DNA of 64,000 nt. Source: Deltaproteobacteria bacterium TMED58 (GTDB lineage Bacteria > Desulfobacterota_D > UBA1144). The stretch is from positions 136,114 to 200,113 of the forward strand of contig NHDL02000001.1 in NCBI GenBank assembly GCA_002167555.2, written 5' to 3'. A program made the position numbers and the translations under genes. The notes under the pieces are model-generated. The model made no database searches. It was not told the origin of the DNA and worked only from the letters and a program-made list of their open reading frames with translations. The first letter of the stretch is position 1. Every line of letters begins with the position of its first letter. Positions 48,294 through 56,899 of this stretch are shown here, one piece after another.

Positions 48294-48857
48294 ATGAAGA
48301 TAAATGAAATACCTTTTTTTAGAGACAATGGATGGATATTTATGCCAATAGCTTACTTAGCATTAATTGCTTTAGTAATTCTAATTTATTTCAATATCAA
48401 TTCATCTCATCATAACTCATCTTACAACGTAGGTTCAGTAGATGATATTACAATTAATGAAATAGTGACTGAGAAAAAAGCTATATATAAATTTTCCGAA
48501 ACAACTTCTAGAGAATACCTGCAAGTTTCAAATGTAGTTAATACAAAAAATATTGATTTGTTAATTCGTGAAACTAATCTTCAAGATTTAAAAAATCCCT
48601 TTTCTTTTTATCTAATTAATTCTGAAGGGTCTGTTCGAAGTGTTGGATATTTTGGGTATAACGAAGATGACTGTAATAAGCTAAAAGCTATTTCAATAAG
48701 TAAATTGGGCACTCATTCAATATCAAAAGTTGATAATGGAATTAGTGAAACTTTAACTTGGAAGTCAGATGATTTTAATTATGTTTTTTTAAATAAATAT
48801 TTGTCCGATGGAATTCAGCTTGGAAATTTTTGCTCATATATAGCCTTTAATAAATAA
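48294..48857 (+). CDS. Unknown single-span membrane protein
   Basis: 187 aa. One transmembrane helix (~14-36: MPIAYLALIALVILIYF) with the larger part, about 150 residues, outside or in the periplasm; no motif recognised. I chose the ATG at 48294 with AGGTGA 5 nt upstream rather than an earlier GTG at 48285. It directly follows the cyclophilin gene. Confidence 0.6.
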   Translation: MKINEIPFFRDNGWIFMPIAYLALIALVILIYFNINSSHHNSSYNVGSVDDITINEIVTEKKAIYKFSETTSREYLQVSNVVNTKNIDLLIRETNLQDLKNPFSFYLINSEGSVRSVGYFGYNEDDCNKLKAISISKLGTHSISKVDNGISETLTWKSDDFNYVFLNKYLSDGIQLGNFCSYIAFNK

Positions 48858-48861
48858 ATCT

Positions 48862-49614
48862 ATGGGTAATTCTTTAGAGTATCGCACATTTGAATCCCTA
48901 CAAAATTCCTATGATTATCAAGATAATTCAGCTTTTTTCCCCCCAGCTCTTGATAATGAAAATTGTTTTTCGAGACACCTTTTAGTTAATAAATTTTTAA
49001 ATACCAAAGAACCAAAGTTTCTCTTTTGGTCAATCGAAGCTGATTCAAACGTGATAATGGATCCCTTTTGTGTTGAAACTGTAAATTATTGGAAGAGCAT
49101 GCTGATAGATTCAATTGATGAGAGTAAAAGAGAGATTATTGAAACCTTGTTAAAGAATATAGGTTTAGGGCTTAGTAGGCAGAGAAAACTCACAGACTCA
49201 TACCACTATGATTCAGGTTTTGTAAATAATTTTGATGGTGAGAATTCCTATATATCTTTCGAAGTTCATCCACCAAGAAGATGCTTTAGACTGGTAGAAA
49301 ATTTCGAGAAAATAGTAAATAAAATAAATCAAATAAAGATTTTGGGACTTGATTTAAAATTAGAACTAGAGGCTAAGTATAAAGTAAAAGATTTGAACGT
49401 AAATTTTTCGGAACCTAGCAATATAGCTGCCCAAGTTATGTCAATAAATCATAATGATTTAAAAAAGAATATTAACGATAAGACCAACCTTTTTTTAACC
49501 CCTTATATTGCTGAAGAAATTTATAAAGACGCTAAACAGTTTACTTTGGGGTTAGAGTACATAGTAGATACTTTTCAGGTGGTAGATTATTGGAGCCCAG
49601 ATAAAAAGAGGTAG
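48862..49614 (+). CDS. Unknown cytoplasmic protein
   Basis: 250 aa without signal or membrane segments. Mixed alpha/beta, with an Arg/His/Pro segment (FEVHPPRRCFRL) in the middle and several acidic patches. I do not recognise a family. It follows the membrane protein by 4 nt, suggesting the two are co-expressed. Its 3' end overlaps the convergent membrane-protein gene by 28 nt. Confidence 0.55.
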   Translation: MGNSLEYRTFESLQNSYDYQDNSAFFPPALDNENCFSRHLLVNKFLNTKEPKFLFWSIEADSNVIMDPFCVETVNYWKSMLIDSIDESKREIIETLLKNIGLGLSRQRKLTDSYHYDSGFVNNFDGENSYISFEVHPPRRCFRLVENFEKIVNKINQIKILGLDLKLELEAKYKVKDLNVNFSEPSNIAAQVMSINHNDLKKNINDKTNLFLTPYIAEEIYKDAKQFTLGLEYIVDTFQVVDYWSPDKKR

Positions 49615-50156
49615 AAAAATTTTTTAAATTTATCTACACCTGAATAAATAGCAATATTTGCAATAAACATTACTAATTTGCCGAATACAGTTATTCTAGA
49701 AAAATAAGTAGAAATAAATATAAACTGACAAATCCACATCCAAACAGTAATTACAAGAAATGCACCAAGTTTCATTTGATCGTAGTAGTTGATATTGCAA
49801 TCAGTTGTAAGCGATAAAATAATAAGGATAATCGAGCCAAAAATTACTGGAGAAAGAGTATAGCTATATCCTTTTAGTATTGCGCTAAATGAAAGTTGCA
49901 ATGGTGCCCCTCCGAATAGTCGACCTAGAAAAACTAGAAAAAAACAACTTAAAACTATTTCACTGAAATAAAATATAAAACTAAAATTCGATAATGCATA
50001 TTTATTATCAAATACATAATATGCAACATCATCCAATAGTGTAGCTAATATTATAATTGTAAAAGCTCGGGTAGTAGCAATATAGTTTTTATTGAGCGAA
50101 GCAGCCATGTATATCTTGTTGCTAAAGAATAGGGATGCTAATAAATTCAAAATCAT
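49587..50156 (-). CDS. Polytopic membrane protein, possibly Yip1-like
   Basis: 189 aa with about five hydrophobic segments. The pattern (short cytoplasmic start, TM near 30-50, LGRLFGGAPLQLSFSAILKGYSYTLSPVIFG in the middle) is reminiscent of Yip1-domain proteins, but the match is weak. Function unknown. Confidence 0.5.
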   Translation of the reverse strand: MILNLLASLFFSNKIYMAASLNKNYIATTRAFTIIILATLLDDVAYYVFDNKYALSNFSFIFYFSEIVLSCFFLVFLGRLFGGAPLQLSFSAILKGYSYTLSPVIFGSIILIILSLTTDCNINYYDQMKLGAFLVITVWMWICQFIFISTYFSRITVFGKLVMFIANIAIYSGVDKFKKFFYLFLSGLQ

Positions 50157-50174
50157 GGCAAATTAAAAAAGTAA

Positions 50175-50203
50175 TTGAAATTTTCTATTATAAATAGTAT
50201 ATA
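50175..50203 (+). promoter_or_regulatory. Promoter of the flippase-like gene (TTGAAA-17-TATATA)
   Basis: -35 TTGAAA (50175-50180), 17-nt spacer, -10 TATATA (50198-50203). About 40 nt of leader contains GGAG (50242-50245) 7 nt before the TTG start, so this gene is not leaderless. Confidence 0.6.
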
Positions 50204-50252
50204 TTAAACCACTATACCTATTCTATAGTTAATTTCTTATTGGAGACTGAAA

Positions 50253-51221
50253 TTGGGCGGAAATGATAATAAAAAACCATTAAAAAAGAAAATTATTGAA
50301 ATTTTAGGCTACCTTGTGAGCATTATAGCCCTATATTTTGTTTATAAATATGTAGTTAATATTGATTTAGAGGCTGCTAAACAAAAATTAAGCCTTTCTT
50401 GGATACCCTTACTTCTTTTATTTATTGTAATTTATATAGTTTTAATGGGATTTCTAGCAACTGGATGGAGATATATGCTAGAGCTTCTTCATGGATCAGA
50501 CTTACCTAAGTGGAGAATAATAGGGATATATACCAAAACACAGATTTATAAATACATACCATCAAATTTAATGCATGTTATAGCAAGAATCTATTTTGCA
50601 ACTAAGCTAGGACCATCAAAAGCAAATGTGGTCCAAAGCTACTTTTTAGAGATTGTTTTTATGGTCTTGATAGGATTAATAATAGTCCTAACTTCGGTCT
50701 ATACTGGATCCTTTACTCTTTCCGAGGAACTAATTGGTAAAATAAGAGATTTCTCTGGTGGCAAGGTAAAAGGGTTTTCGTTTGGCATTTTAATTTTCGG
50801 TGCGTTAGCAATAACCTTTTATCTCTTTAAAGCATTGAAAAATTATAAATCTTCTTTTTCATCGGAAAATTTAATGAGGCTTCTTAAGCTATTTGTTCTT
50901 TTATTAGGTTTCTTTATTGGAATGGGTTCTGTTGAGTATTTTGTTTTCTCTAGTTTACTAGGTATGGATATTGGATTCTTTTATGTAGTCTCCCTTTTTA
51001 CTATTACTTGGCTTGGAATGTTTATAATTCCTGGTGCTCCTGGTGGCATAGGGATTAGAGAATTTATTGTAATTGCGCTACTTTCCCCTATATATGGACC
51101 AGATGATCCTACAATTGGAATATTAATTTTTAGAGTTGTAACAGTGCTTGGAGATGCTATTTTACTGCCTATTGGGACCATTTTCGTCCCTGAGGAGGTA
51201 TCCGAAGCAAAAGAAATTTAA
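50253..51221 (+). CDS. Flippase-like membrane protein (UPF0104/AglD-MprF membrane-domain family)
   Basis: 322 aa, seven or eight transmembrane segments. Matches the lysylphosphatidylglycerol-synthase transmembrane-domain family: an early GWRYMLELL, a YIPSNLMHVIAR motif, and the late PGAPGGIGIREFIVIALL segment. Such proteins move lipid-linked or lipid head-group substrates across the membrane; no catalytic domain is attached. The start is TTG 50253 after GGAG. No sugar-transfer genes are near, so the substrate is unknown. Confidence 0.75.
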   Translation: MGGNDNKKPLKKKIIEILGYLVSIIALYFVYKYVVNIDLEAAKQKLSLSWIPLLLLFIVIYIVLMGFLATGWRYMLELLHGSDLPKWRIIGIYTKTQIYKYIPSNLMHVIARIYFATKLGPSKANVVQSYFLEIVFMVLIGLIIVLTSVYTGSFTLSEELIGKIRDFSGGKVKGFSFGILIFGALAITFYLFKALKNYKSSFSSENLMRLLKLFVLLLGFFIGMGSVEYFVFSSLLGMDIGFFYVVSLFTITWLGMFIIPGAPGGIGIREFIVIALLSPIYGPDDPTIGILIFRVVTVLGDAILLPIGTIFVPEEVSEAKEI

Positions 51222-51228
51222 AAACATA

Positions 51229-51257
51229 TTGACAAAATTACTATTTTTATGTACTTT
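51229..51257 (+). promoter_or_regulatory. Promoter of the small RNA candidate (TTGACA-17-TACTTT)
   Basis: Consensus -35 TTGACA at 51229-51234, just after the flippase-like gene, a 17-nt spacer and a weaker -10 TACTTT (51252-51257; TATAAA at 51257-51262 is an alternative). Initiation is expected near 51264. Confidence 0.55.
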
Positions 51258-51263
51258 ATAAAC

Positions 51264-51342
51264 ATCAGGTTGAGTTAGAGACAAAATTGTTTGTCTCACG
51301 TAGAAAGCTAAGAGATTAGCACTAAAACTCAACTTTTTTTTT
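51264..51342 (+). ncRNA. Small structured RNA candidate, three-way junction with intrinsic terminator
   Basis: About 79 nt between two convergent genes. A closing stem GTTGAGTT (51269-51276) pairs perfectly with AACTCAAC (51326-51333) and is followed at once by nine T. Inside are two perfect hairpins: GAGACAAA/TTTGTCTC (51278-51285/51290-51297, loop ATTG) and GCTAA/TTAGC (51307-51311/51316-51320) with a GAGA loop of the GNRA type. Its own promoter lies upstream. The U-rich tail suits an Hfq-type sRNA. It is not a tRNA and matches no riboswitch consensus I know. It ends ~10 nt before the stop of cysH, which is on the opposite strand. Confidence 0.6.
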
Positions 51343-51352
51343 CGCCTTTTTT

Positions 51353-51973
51353 CTAGTCACCATGCAATCCACACTCTCTTTTTTCTTCCACCTTAGTGGG
51401 GTCAAAATAATCATACTCATTCTCTAGTGAGTATTCTTTTAAGTAATTATCTAAATCCTTGTCTGACGAGTAGTAAAAGGGACATGCTTTTATCAAACCA
51501 CTCTTGGTTTGACTAATAACATCGATAGTGTCTCTAAAGTTTGTTTGACCTTTCCTTAAGTTTGTTATCCAAAGATTAGGGCTTAATTCTTCCATCGCCC
51601 TTCGGAAGGGCTCGAGTTTAACTTGTTCTGTAAACTCTTTATGAATTGGATCATTAATACTTGGAATTCCACCCATAATAATATCTCTAAATTCTTTTGT
51701 AAGCTTGGGGGCATATATATGAATATTAAGGTTAAATCTCTTTATAATCTTTTCCGCATATGTATAAGTAGCCTTGGTGTTGTAACCTGTGTCGCACCAA
51801 ACTACTTTAATCTCAGGCATTACCGTGGAGCATAAATGAAGTATTGTGCATTCATAGGGTCTAAAGTTAGTAGTTAAAATAGGATTTTCATATTGATTTA
51901 GGGCCCACCTGACTATCTCATCTGGTCTTTTATTTTTTAACTTATTATTGAGATCAATAATATTTTCATTCAT
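51353..51973 (-). CDS. cysH: APS/PAPS reductase-family protein CysH
   Basis: 206 aa. PP-loop fold reductase that releases sulfite from adenylyl sulfate. The N-terminal substrate-binding part has TTNFRPYECTILHL and VVWCDTGYN. The C-terminal RECGLHGD holds the catalytic Cys201. The CC...CxxC pairs that bind the 4Fe-4S cluster of APS reductases are absent, which points to the PAPS type, yet no APS kinase (CysC) is encoded in this operon. It is the last gene of the sulfur operon and overlaps the permease gene by 4 nt. Confidence 0.85.
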   Translation of the reverse strand: MNENIIDLNNKLKNKRPDEIVRWALNQYENPILTTNFRPYECTILHLCSTVMPEIKVVWCDTGYNTKATYTYAEKIIKRFNLNIHIYAPKLTKEFRDIIMGGIPSINDPIHKEFTEQVKLEPFRRAMEELSPNLWITNLRKGQTNFRDTIDVISQTKSGLIKACPFYYSSDKDLDNYLKEYSLENEYDYFDPTKVEEKRECGLHGD

Positions 51974-52953
51974 TTTGATACCTCAATTAGAATATTGGTT
52001 ATTAGAAAAGCTATAACGATGCATGCGATTGGAGCTAGAACCCAAAAAGATACTATTTGGAAAACACTTTTCTTTTTAAAGGTTTCTCTAAAACCAGAAG
52101 TTGAACAAGAAAAACCTATTATTCCCGAAGTTATTATTTCTGCCATAGATATAGGTATCCCGTAGAGAGATGCTATTGCAAGAAAAGCTCCACCAGTAAA
52201 GTTTACAGATATTGCTCTTATAACAGAGAGTGATGTTATATTGGTTGCAATATTTTCAATAATCCTTCCACCAAAGATTAACGCTCCAAATGCCATAAAA
52301 AAACCTGAAATAAGTGCGGCATCATTTGCAGTAATTAGGTTAAGTCCCACAATTGGCGCTGCAGCATTAGCAGCGTTATTCGCACCTGCAAAAAGAGCTA
52401 GAAAGCATGCGGAGGAAATCAATAGGAATTTTAAAGTAGAGCTAATTTTTTGTGTTCTTCTTCCATCTAGACTAATTAACTTATCAATTAATTCAAAATA
52501 AATGTATTTACCTATTAGATAATTTAGTAACCAAATGGCGATAGGTGTAGCTATCCACCAAGCCACAATTTCAATCATTTTTTCTATATTTAGGGTATTG
52601 AATCCTAGTCCTATACCAAATATTGTGCAAACAACTATATGAGTTGTAGCTATTGGGATTTTAAATTTATTCGCCGCTAAGATTGATAAAATTGGAATTA
52701 TCAAAATCAAATAAATGAAATAGTAATTTAATTTTATAAATTCTATGCTTAATAATCCTCTTCCAACTGTTGCAACAACATCTTCGCCAAATAGTGAGGC
52801 TCCCATGAAAACAAATATAAAAGCTAAAGAAACGGTTCCAAGTTTTGACATTATTTTAGCGCCAAACACCGTAGACATTGAAGAGGCTGCATTATTTGCT
52901 CCAACATTGAAGGCTAGTACCAAGCTCAATATTGAGATTATGAAAACTTCCAT
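51970..52953 (-). CDS. PiT-family anion permease, probable sulfate transporter (CysP-like)
   Basis: 327 aa, about ten transmembrane segments arranged as the two inverted halves of the PiT family. Each half has the duplicated GANNAA signature (NVGANNAASSMSTVFGAK and FAGANNAANAAAPIVG). The family is usually a phosphate transporter. In this operon it sits between cysN and cysH, as CysP does in Bacillus, so sulfate import is the better guess. It overlaps cysN by 1 nt and cysH by 4 nt. No ABC-type sulfate transporter is in the window. Confidence 0.82.
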   Translation of the reverse strand: MEVFIISILSLVLAFNVGANNAASSMSTVFGAKIMSKLGTVSLAFIFVFMGASLFGEDVVATVGRGLLSIEFIKLNYYFIYLILIIPILSILAANKFKIPIATTHIVVCTIFGIGLGFNTLNIEKMIEIVAWWIATPIAIWLLNYLIGKYIYFELIDKLISLDGRRTQKISSTLKFLLISSACFLALFAGANNAANAAAPIVGLNLITANDAALISGFFMAFGALIFGGRIIENIATNITSLSVIRAISVNFTGGAFLAIASLYGIPISMAEIITSGIIGFSCSTSGFRETFKKKSVFQIVSFWVLAPIACIVIAFLITNILIEVSK

Positions 52954-54206
52954 TAATTAATGATTCCTGCAGCAACTGTATTATTTGAATCAGTATCAAT
53001 AATTATGAATGAGCCTAATACTTTGTTAGATTCATAAGTATCAAAAACAATATCATTTTGAACTTTTATTATCACATTACCAATATCGTTCATTTTAATT
53101 GAATCCTCTGACTGTATTTTTTCAAGCGATTCAATATTAATTTTATCCACAACTTCTTTAATTAAGATTTTTGAAATTTTATTACTATGTTTTATAAGAT
53201 ATTTTTTGTTAGGGTCAAGTTCTTCGTCGCTCATCCAGCATATTTGAGCCGAAATTGTACTATCTATCCTAGGGTTATAATTTAATGATGTAACCGTATC
53301 TCCTCTTGAGATTTGAAGCTCATCTTTTATCAATAATGTTCCTGATTGATTTTTGGTTATTTTATTTGTATTTGAGCCTGATACTATAATATTTTTTATT
53401 TCAGATTCTTTCTTACCTGGAAGAATACGAATTTTATCTCCAATTTTAAATTCTCCAGAAGCTGTCATTCCCATGTAACCACGAAAATCATTAATTTCGT
53501 CATTATCAACTCTAGATACCAATTGAACAGGGAATGATGAATGACTTGATTCATCATTAGAATGTACAACAGTGTTTTCTAGCATACTTAATAATGTTTC
53601 CCCTTTATACCAAGGTAAATTATCCCTTCTTTTGACAATCATATCTCCATGGAGCGCAGAAATTGGAATAAATTTTATGGATTTTATAGATAATTTTTTT
53701 GCAATTTGATTAAATTCATTTTTGATTGAAAAAAATTTTTTTTCACTATATTCAATAAGATCCATTTTATTTACAGCAACAATTATATCTTTGATACCCA
53801 GCAAATAGCTTATATATAAATGCCTTCTAGATTGTTCTAATACACCTTTTCTAGAATCAATTAATATTATAGCTAGATTTGAATTGCTAGCACCAGTGAA
53901 CATATTTCTAGTGTATTCTTCATGTCCAGGAGTATCGGCTATTATGAATTTTCTTTTTGTAGTAGAGAAGTATCTGTAAGCTACATCAATCGTAATCCCT
54001 TGCTCTCTTTCATCTTTTAAACCATCGGTTAGATGAGCAAGATCAATATTTTTTTGATTTTTCAATTTCGAGTCATTTTCTAATGCTTCAAGTTGATCTG
54101 AAAATATTCCTTTCGAATCATAAAGTAACCTACCTATTAAAGTTGATTTTCCATCATCTACACTTCCAGCTGTAGCAAATCTAAGTATTCCAATTGAATC
54201 TTTCAA
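52953..54206 (-). CDS. cysN: Sulfate adenylyltransferase GTPase subunit CysN
   Basis: About 417 aa, an EF-Tu-like GTPase with GSVDDGKST (P-loop), DTPGHEEY and NKMDL motifs and two beta-barrel domains. It couples GTP hydrolysis to APS formation by CysD. It ends without a CysC (APS kinase) domain. The start is uncertain: I chose TTG 54206, one base after the cysD stop, with AAGGAAGG 11 nt upstream. An in-frame ATG at 54254 lies within cysD and would add 16 basic residues. Confidence 0.9.
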   Translation of the reverse strand: MKDSIGILRFATAGSVDDGKSTLIGRLLYDSKGIFSDQLEALENDSKLKNQKNIDLAHLTDGLKDEREQGITIDVAYRYFSTTKRKFIIADTPGHEEYTRNMFTGASNSNLAIILIDSRKGVLEQSRRHLYISYLLGIKDIIVAVNKMDLIEYSEKKFFSIKNEFNQIAKKLSIKSIKFIPISALHGDMIVKRRDNLPWYKGETLLSMLENTVVHSNDESSHSSFPVQLVSRVDNDEINDFRGYMGMTASGEFKIGDKIRILPGKKESEIKNIIVSGSNTNKITKNQSGTLLIKDELQISRGDTVTSLNYNPRIDSTISAQICWMSDEELDPNKKYLIKHSNKISKILIKEVVDKINIESLEKIQSEDSIKMNDIGNVIIKVQNDIVFDTYESNKVLGSFIIIDTDSNNTVAAGIIN

Positions 54207-54207
54207 T

Positions 54208-55092
54208 TTAAAAATAACCTTCCTTTTTTTTATCTTCCATAGAATTTGAACCATGATCTATAATTCTTGTCTCTCTTTCACTTCTCTTTGCTCTGATTGT
54301 CTCTTCTATTATCATGTCAATATTAGTTGCATTAGACTTTACGGCGCCTGTACATGGCATACAGCCAAGTGTTCTAAATCTCGAGTTGACCTCTGTTAAA
54401 TCAGAATTTTTATTTTCTTCACTAGGTATTAAATTTTTACCTTTTAATACCATCTTTCTTTTTTTTGAGAAATATAATGGAGTAATTTTTATTTTTTCAT
54501 GTTTAATGTAATTCCAAATATCAGATTCTGTCCAACTCGATAAAGGAAAAATTCTTACCGATTCGTTTTCATCTATTTCTGCATTGAAAATATTCCATAA
54601 TTCAGGTTTTTGAGACTTAGGATTCCATTGTCCAAAAGAATCTCTAAAAGAAAATACTCTTTCTTTTGCTCTTGATTTTTCTTCATCCCTTCTGGCTCCA
54701 CCTATAGCAGCATTGAAATTATACTTACTGAGTGCATTCAATAGAGCCTGAGTTTTTAGAGCACCACAACACTTCGCTATTCCGTTTTTTGCTGGATGAA
54801 AACCTTTTTTAATAGCTTCTTCATTACGATGAACAATGAGCTTTGCTCCGATTTCTTTAGTAAACGAGTCTCGGAATTCATACATCTCTCTAAACTTGTA
54901 CCCCGTATCTACATGTAGAAGAGGAAACGGTATTCTAGATGGATAAAAAGCTTTTCTAGCCAAATGGAGCATAACACTAGAGTCTTTTCCCACAGAATAA
55001 AGCATCACAGGGTTAGTAAATTCAGCTACTACCTCTCTTAATATAAATATTGCCTCACTTTCTAGTTCTTTTAGATAGGAATTCGTACTCAT
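54208..55092 (-). CDS. cysD: Sulfate adenylyltransferase catalytic subunit CysD
   Basis: 294 aa. PP-loop family: LYSVGKDSSVMLHLARKAF, HVDTGYKFREMYEFRD, and AAIGGARRDEEKSRAKERVFSF followed by RFRTLGCMPCTGAV. Forms APS from ATP and sulfate with CysN. Close to the E. coli length. Its ATG is adjacent to the cysI stop. Confidence 0.96.
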   Translation of the reverse strand: MSTNSYLKELESEAIFILREVVAEFTNPVMLYSVGKDSSVMLHLARKAFYPSRIPFPLLHVDTGYKFREMYEFRDSFTKEIGAKLIVHRNEEAIKKGFHPAKNGIAKCCGALKTQALLNALSKYNFNAAIGGARRDEEKSRAKERVFSFRDSFGQWNPKSQKPELWNIFNAEIDENESVRIFPLSSWTESDIWNYIKHEKIKITPLYFSKKRKMVLKGKNLIPSEENKNSDLTEVNSRFRTLGCMPCTGAVKSNATNIDMIIEETIRAKRSERETRIIDHGSNSMEDKKKEGYF

Positions 55093-56784
55093 TTATATGA
55101 CCTCTTTCCTTAAAAGTTCAAAATCAGTTCTATTGCAAAAATCTCCAAAAGGCTCTTCCTCTGCATTTTTATTTTTTTTCCAATAATTAACTAATTTTGA
55201 AATTTTATATGCAAGCTCGCTATCATCTACGAGTTCCATGAACAACTTGTTCAATCGAGTTCCGTAAAAATCTCCACCTAAATATATATTATATTTTTTT
55301 GCTGTGGCACCAATTAAACCTACCTCTGATACAGGTGGTCTTGAACAAGAATTAGGGCAACCACTCATTCTAATTTTTATTTTTTCGTCCCCTAGTCCCA
55401 TATGTTCTAGCTCATCTATAAGAGAAGGTAAGAATCTTTCAGCTTCGGCTACGGCTAAACTACACGTAGGAAGTGCAGGGCATGCCATCGACGCTAACCT
55501 CAAATTAGAATATCTTTCATTAGTATCAATATTATGCTCTGCTAACATTTCCTTGATACCCTCAACATTTTGTTTATCAATATTTACAAGAATTAAGTCC
55601 TGAGTAGCTGTTAATCTTGTCTCCACATTGTATTTCTTTATTATTTTTGCCAAGCCTGATTTTAACTTCACAGAACCTTTGTCTTTAATTCTTCCATTCT
55701 CAACAAAGATTCCACAATAAAACTTCCCTGTTTGTTTTTGTTTATGCCAACCGTAGTAATTATCAATTTTCGTTAAAGACTTTTTTATGTATTCATTAAG
55801 CTTAAATCCAATTCTTAGTTCAAGTTCTGCTCGAAACTTATTTACTCCCCAATTTTCTAGTAAATATTTCATTCTAGCTTGCTTTCTATCAGTTCTAACT
55901 CCATAATCTCTTTGAATACTAATTATTCCTTTGACTACATCAATAACTTGATCTTCTTCACACATACCTAATTCATCTGCTAACCTTGGAAAAGTTTGTG
56001 ATTGTCGATGATGGCTTCCCAACCCACCACCAACTAAAATATTAAAGAATTTCTTATCACCATCTATAACAGGGAGTATTCCAATATCCTGTGTATAGAT
56101 ATCTATAGAATTATCCAGCTGATGTCCTACTCCTATCTTAAATTTCCTAGGCAAGTATGTTTTTTTATAGAGTGAATCTTCTTCAATTTTATCCTTATTT
56201 ATTTTAGTATTTATTTTTTCACCATCTACCCATATTTCATAATATCCTTTAGATTTTGCCAGAGTCTCTTTATCAATCTCTTTTGCAAGCGATTGTGCAT
56301 CATAACTAAAATCTTCTCTAATATCCGAAATTGGAGAGGCAACGGTGTTTCGTACAATATCACCACAAGCACCATAAGAAGTTATTAGATTTTTATTTAA
56401 GGTATTAACTAGTTCTTTTAAATTTTTTTTGCCAATTCCATGAAATTGAAAACATTCTCTAGTTGTTATTCTTAATGTTGGATTTGCCCACTTACTTGTG
56501 ATTTCATCCATTATTAGCCATTGTTCAGGTGTTATGTTTCCTCCACCTGGGTTTTTTGTTCTAATCATAAAACTATAATCCTTTTCTTGCTTGGCCTTCA
56601 TCAAAGCCTTTCTTTTATCTCTATCATCTTGCTGGTAAATTCCATGGAATTTTAAGACTTGTTGATTATCACCTGTAAATTTTATGGACTCAGAATCCAT
56701 TAGTTCTTCATGAATCGTACCTCTCAATCCATTACTTGATTCTTTAATTCCTTCATTTTTTACTAGCTTTAATTCTTTTTTCAT
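55093..56784 (-). CDS. cysI: Assimilatory sulfite reductase haemoprotein subunit CysI
   Basis: 563 aa. Six-electron reduction of sulfite to sulfide on a siroheme coupled to a 4Fe-4S cluster. The cluster/siroheme ligands are ACPALPTCSLAVAEAERF and SGCPNSCSRP. Ferredoxin-like repeat pieces MIRTKNPGGGNITPEQW and RITTRECFQFHGIGK are present. The start is ATG 56784, 3 nt after GGAGAGG; a TTG at 56796 lies upstream of that site. No flavoprotein cysJ follows, so the electron donor (ferredoxin or a distant CysJ) is unknown. First full-length gene of the operon and downstream of an elaborate regulatory leader. Confidence 0.95.
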   Translation of the reverse strand: MKKELKLVKNEGIKESSNGLRGTIHEELMDSESIKFTGDNQQVLKFHGIYQQDDRDKRKALMKAKQEKDYSFMIRTKNPGGGNITPEQWLIMDEITSKWANPTLRITTRECFQFHGIGKKNLKELVNTLNKNLITSYGACGDIVRNTVASPISDIREDFSYDAQSLAKEIDKETLAKSKGYYEIWVDGEKINTKINKDKIEEDSLYKKTYLPRKFKIGVGHQLDNSIDIYTQDIGILPVIDGDKKFFNILVGGGLGSHHRQSQTFPRLADELGMCEEDQVIDVVKGIISIQRDYGVRTDRKQARMKYLLENWGVNKFRAELELRIGFKLNEYIKKSLTKIDNYYGWHKQKQTGKFYCGIFVENGRIKDKGSVKLKSGLAKIIKKYNVETRLTATQDLILVNIDKQNVEGIKEMLAEHNIDTNERYSNLRLASMACPALPTCSLAVAEAERFLPSLIDELEHMGLGDEKIKIRMSGCPNSCSRPPVSEVGLIGATAKKYNIYLGGDFYGTRLNKLFMELVDDSELAYKISKLVNYWKKNKNAEEEPFGDFCNRTDFELLRKEVI

Positions 56785-56819
56785 ATTCCTCTCCAAATTT
56801 TTTTTATTAAAATGCTTTG

Positions 56820-56886
56820 CTAATTTGATATGAATAAAACCATTCCTTAGAAATGAAGTACTTACTTGATTGAAATATCAAATTAG
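56820..56886 (-). promoter_or_regulatory. 12-bp perfect inverted repeat between the leader ORF and cysI
   Basis: Arms at 56820-56831 and 56875-56886 are exactly complementary (12 bp). The 43-nt interval holds an additional CATTTC/GGAATG hairpin. The downstream arm ends ~25 nt before the cysI ribosome-binding site and the upstream arm begins 14 nt after the leader-ORF stop. There is no T-run after the stem, so it is not a simple intrinsic terminator. It may be the expression platform of an attenuator. Confidence 0.55.
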
Positions 56887-56899
56887 TATTATTTTGTTA

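Noticed and set aside
51264-51342. tRNA or known ribozyme in the three-way-junction RNA
   Set aside because: No T-loop TTCGA, no anticodon-like arm, no 3' CCA; the hammerhead core CUGAUGA/GAAA is absent on both strands.
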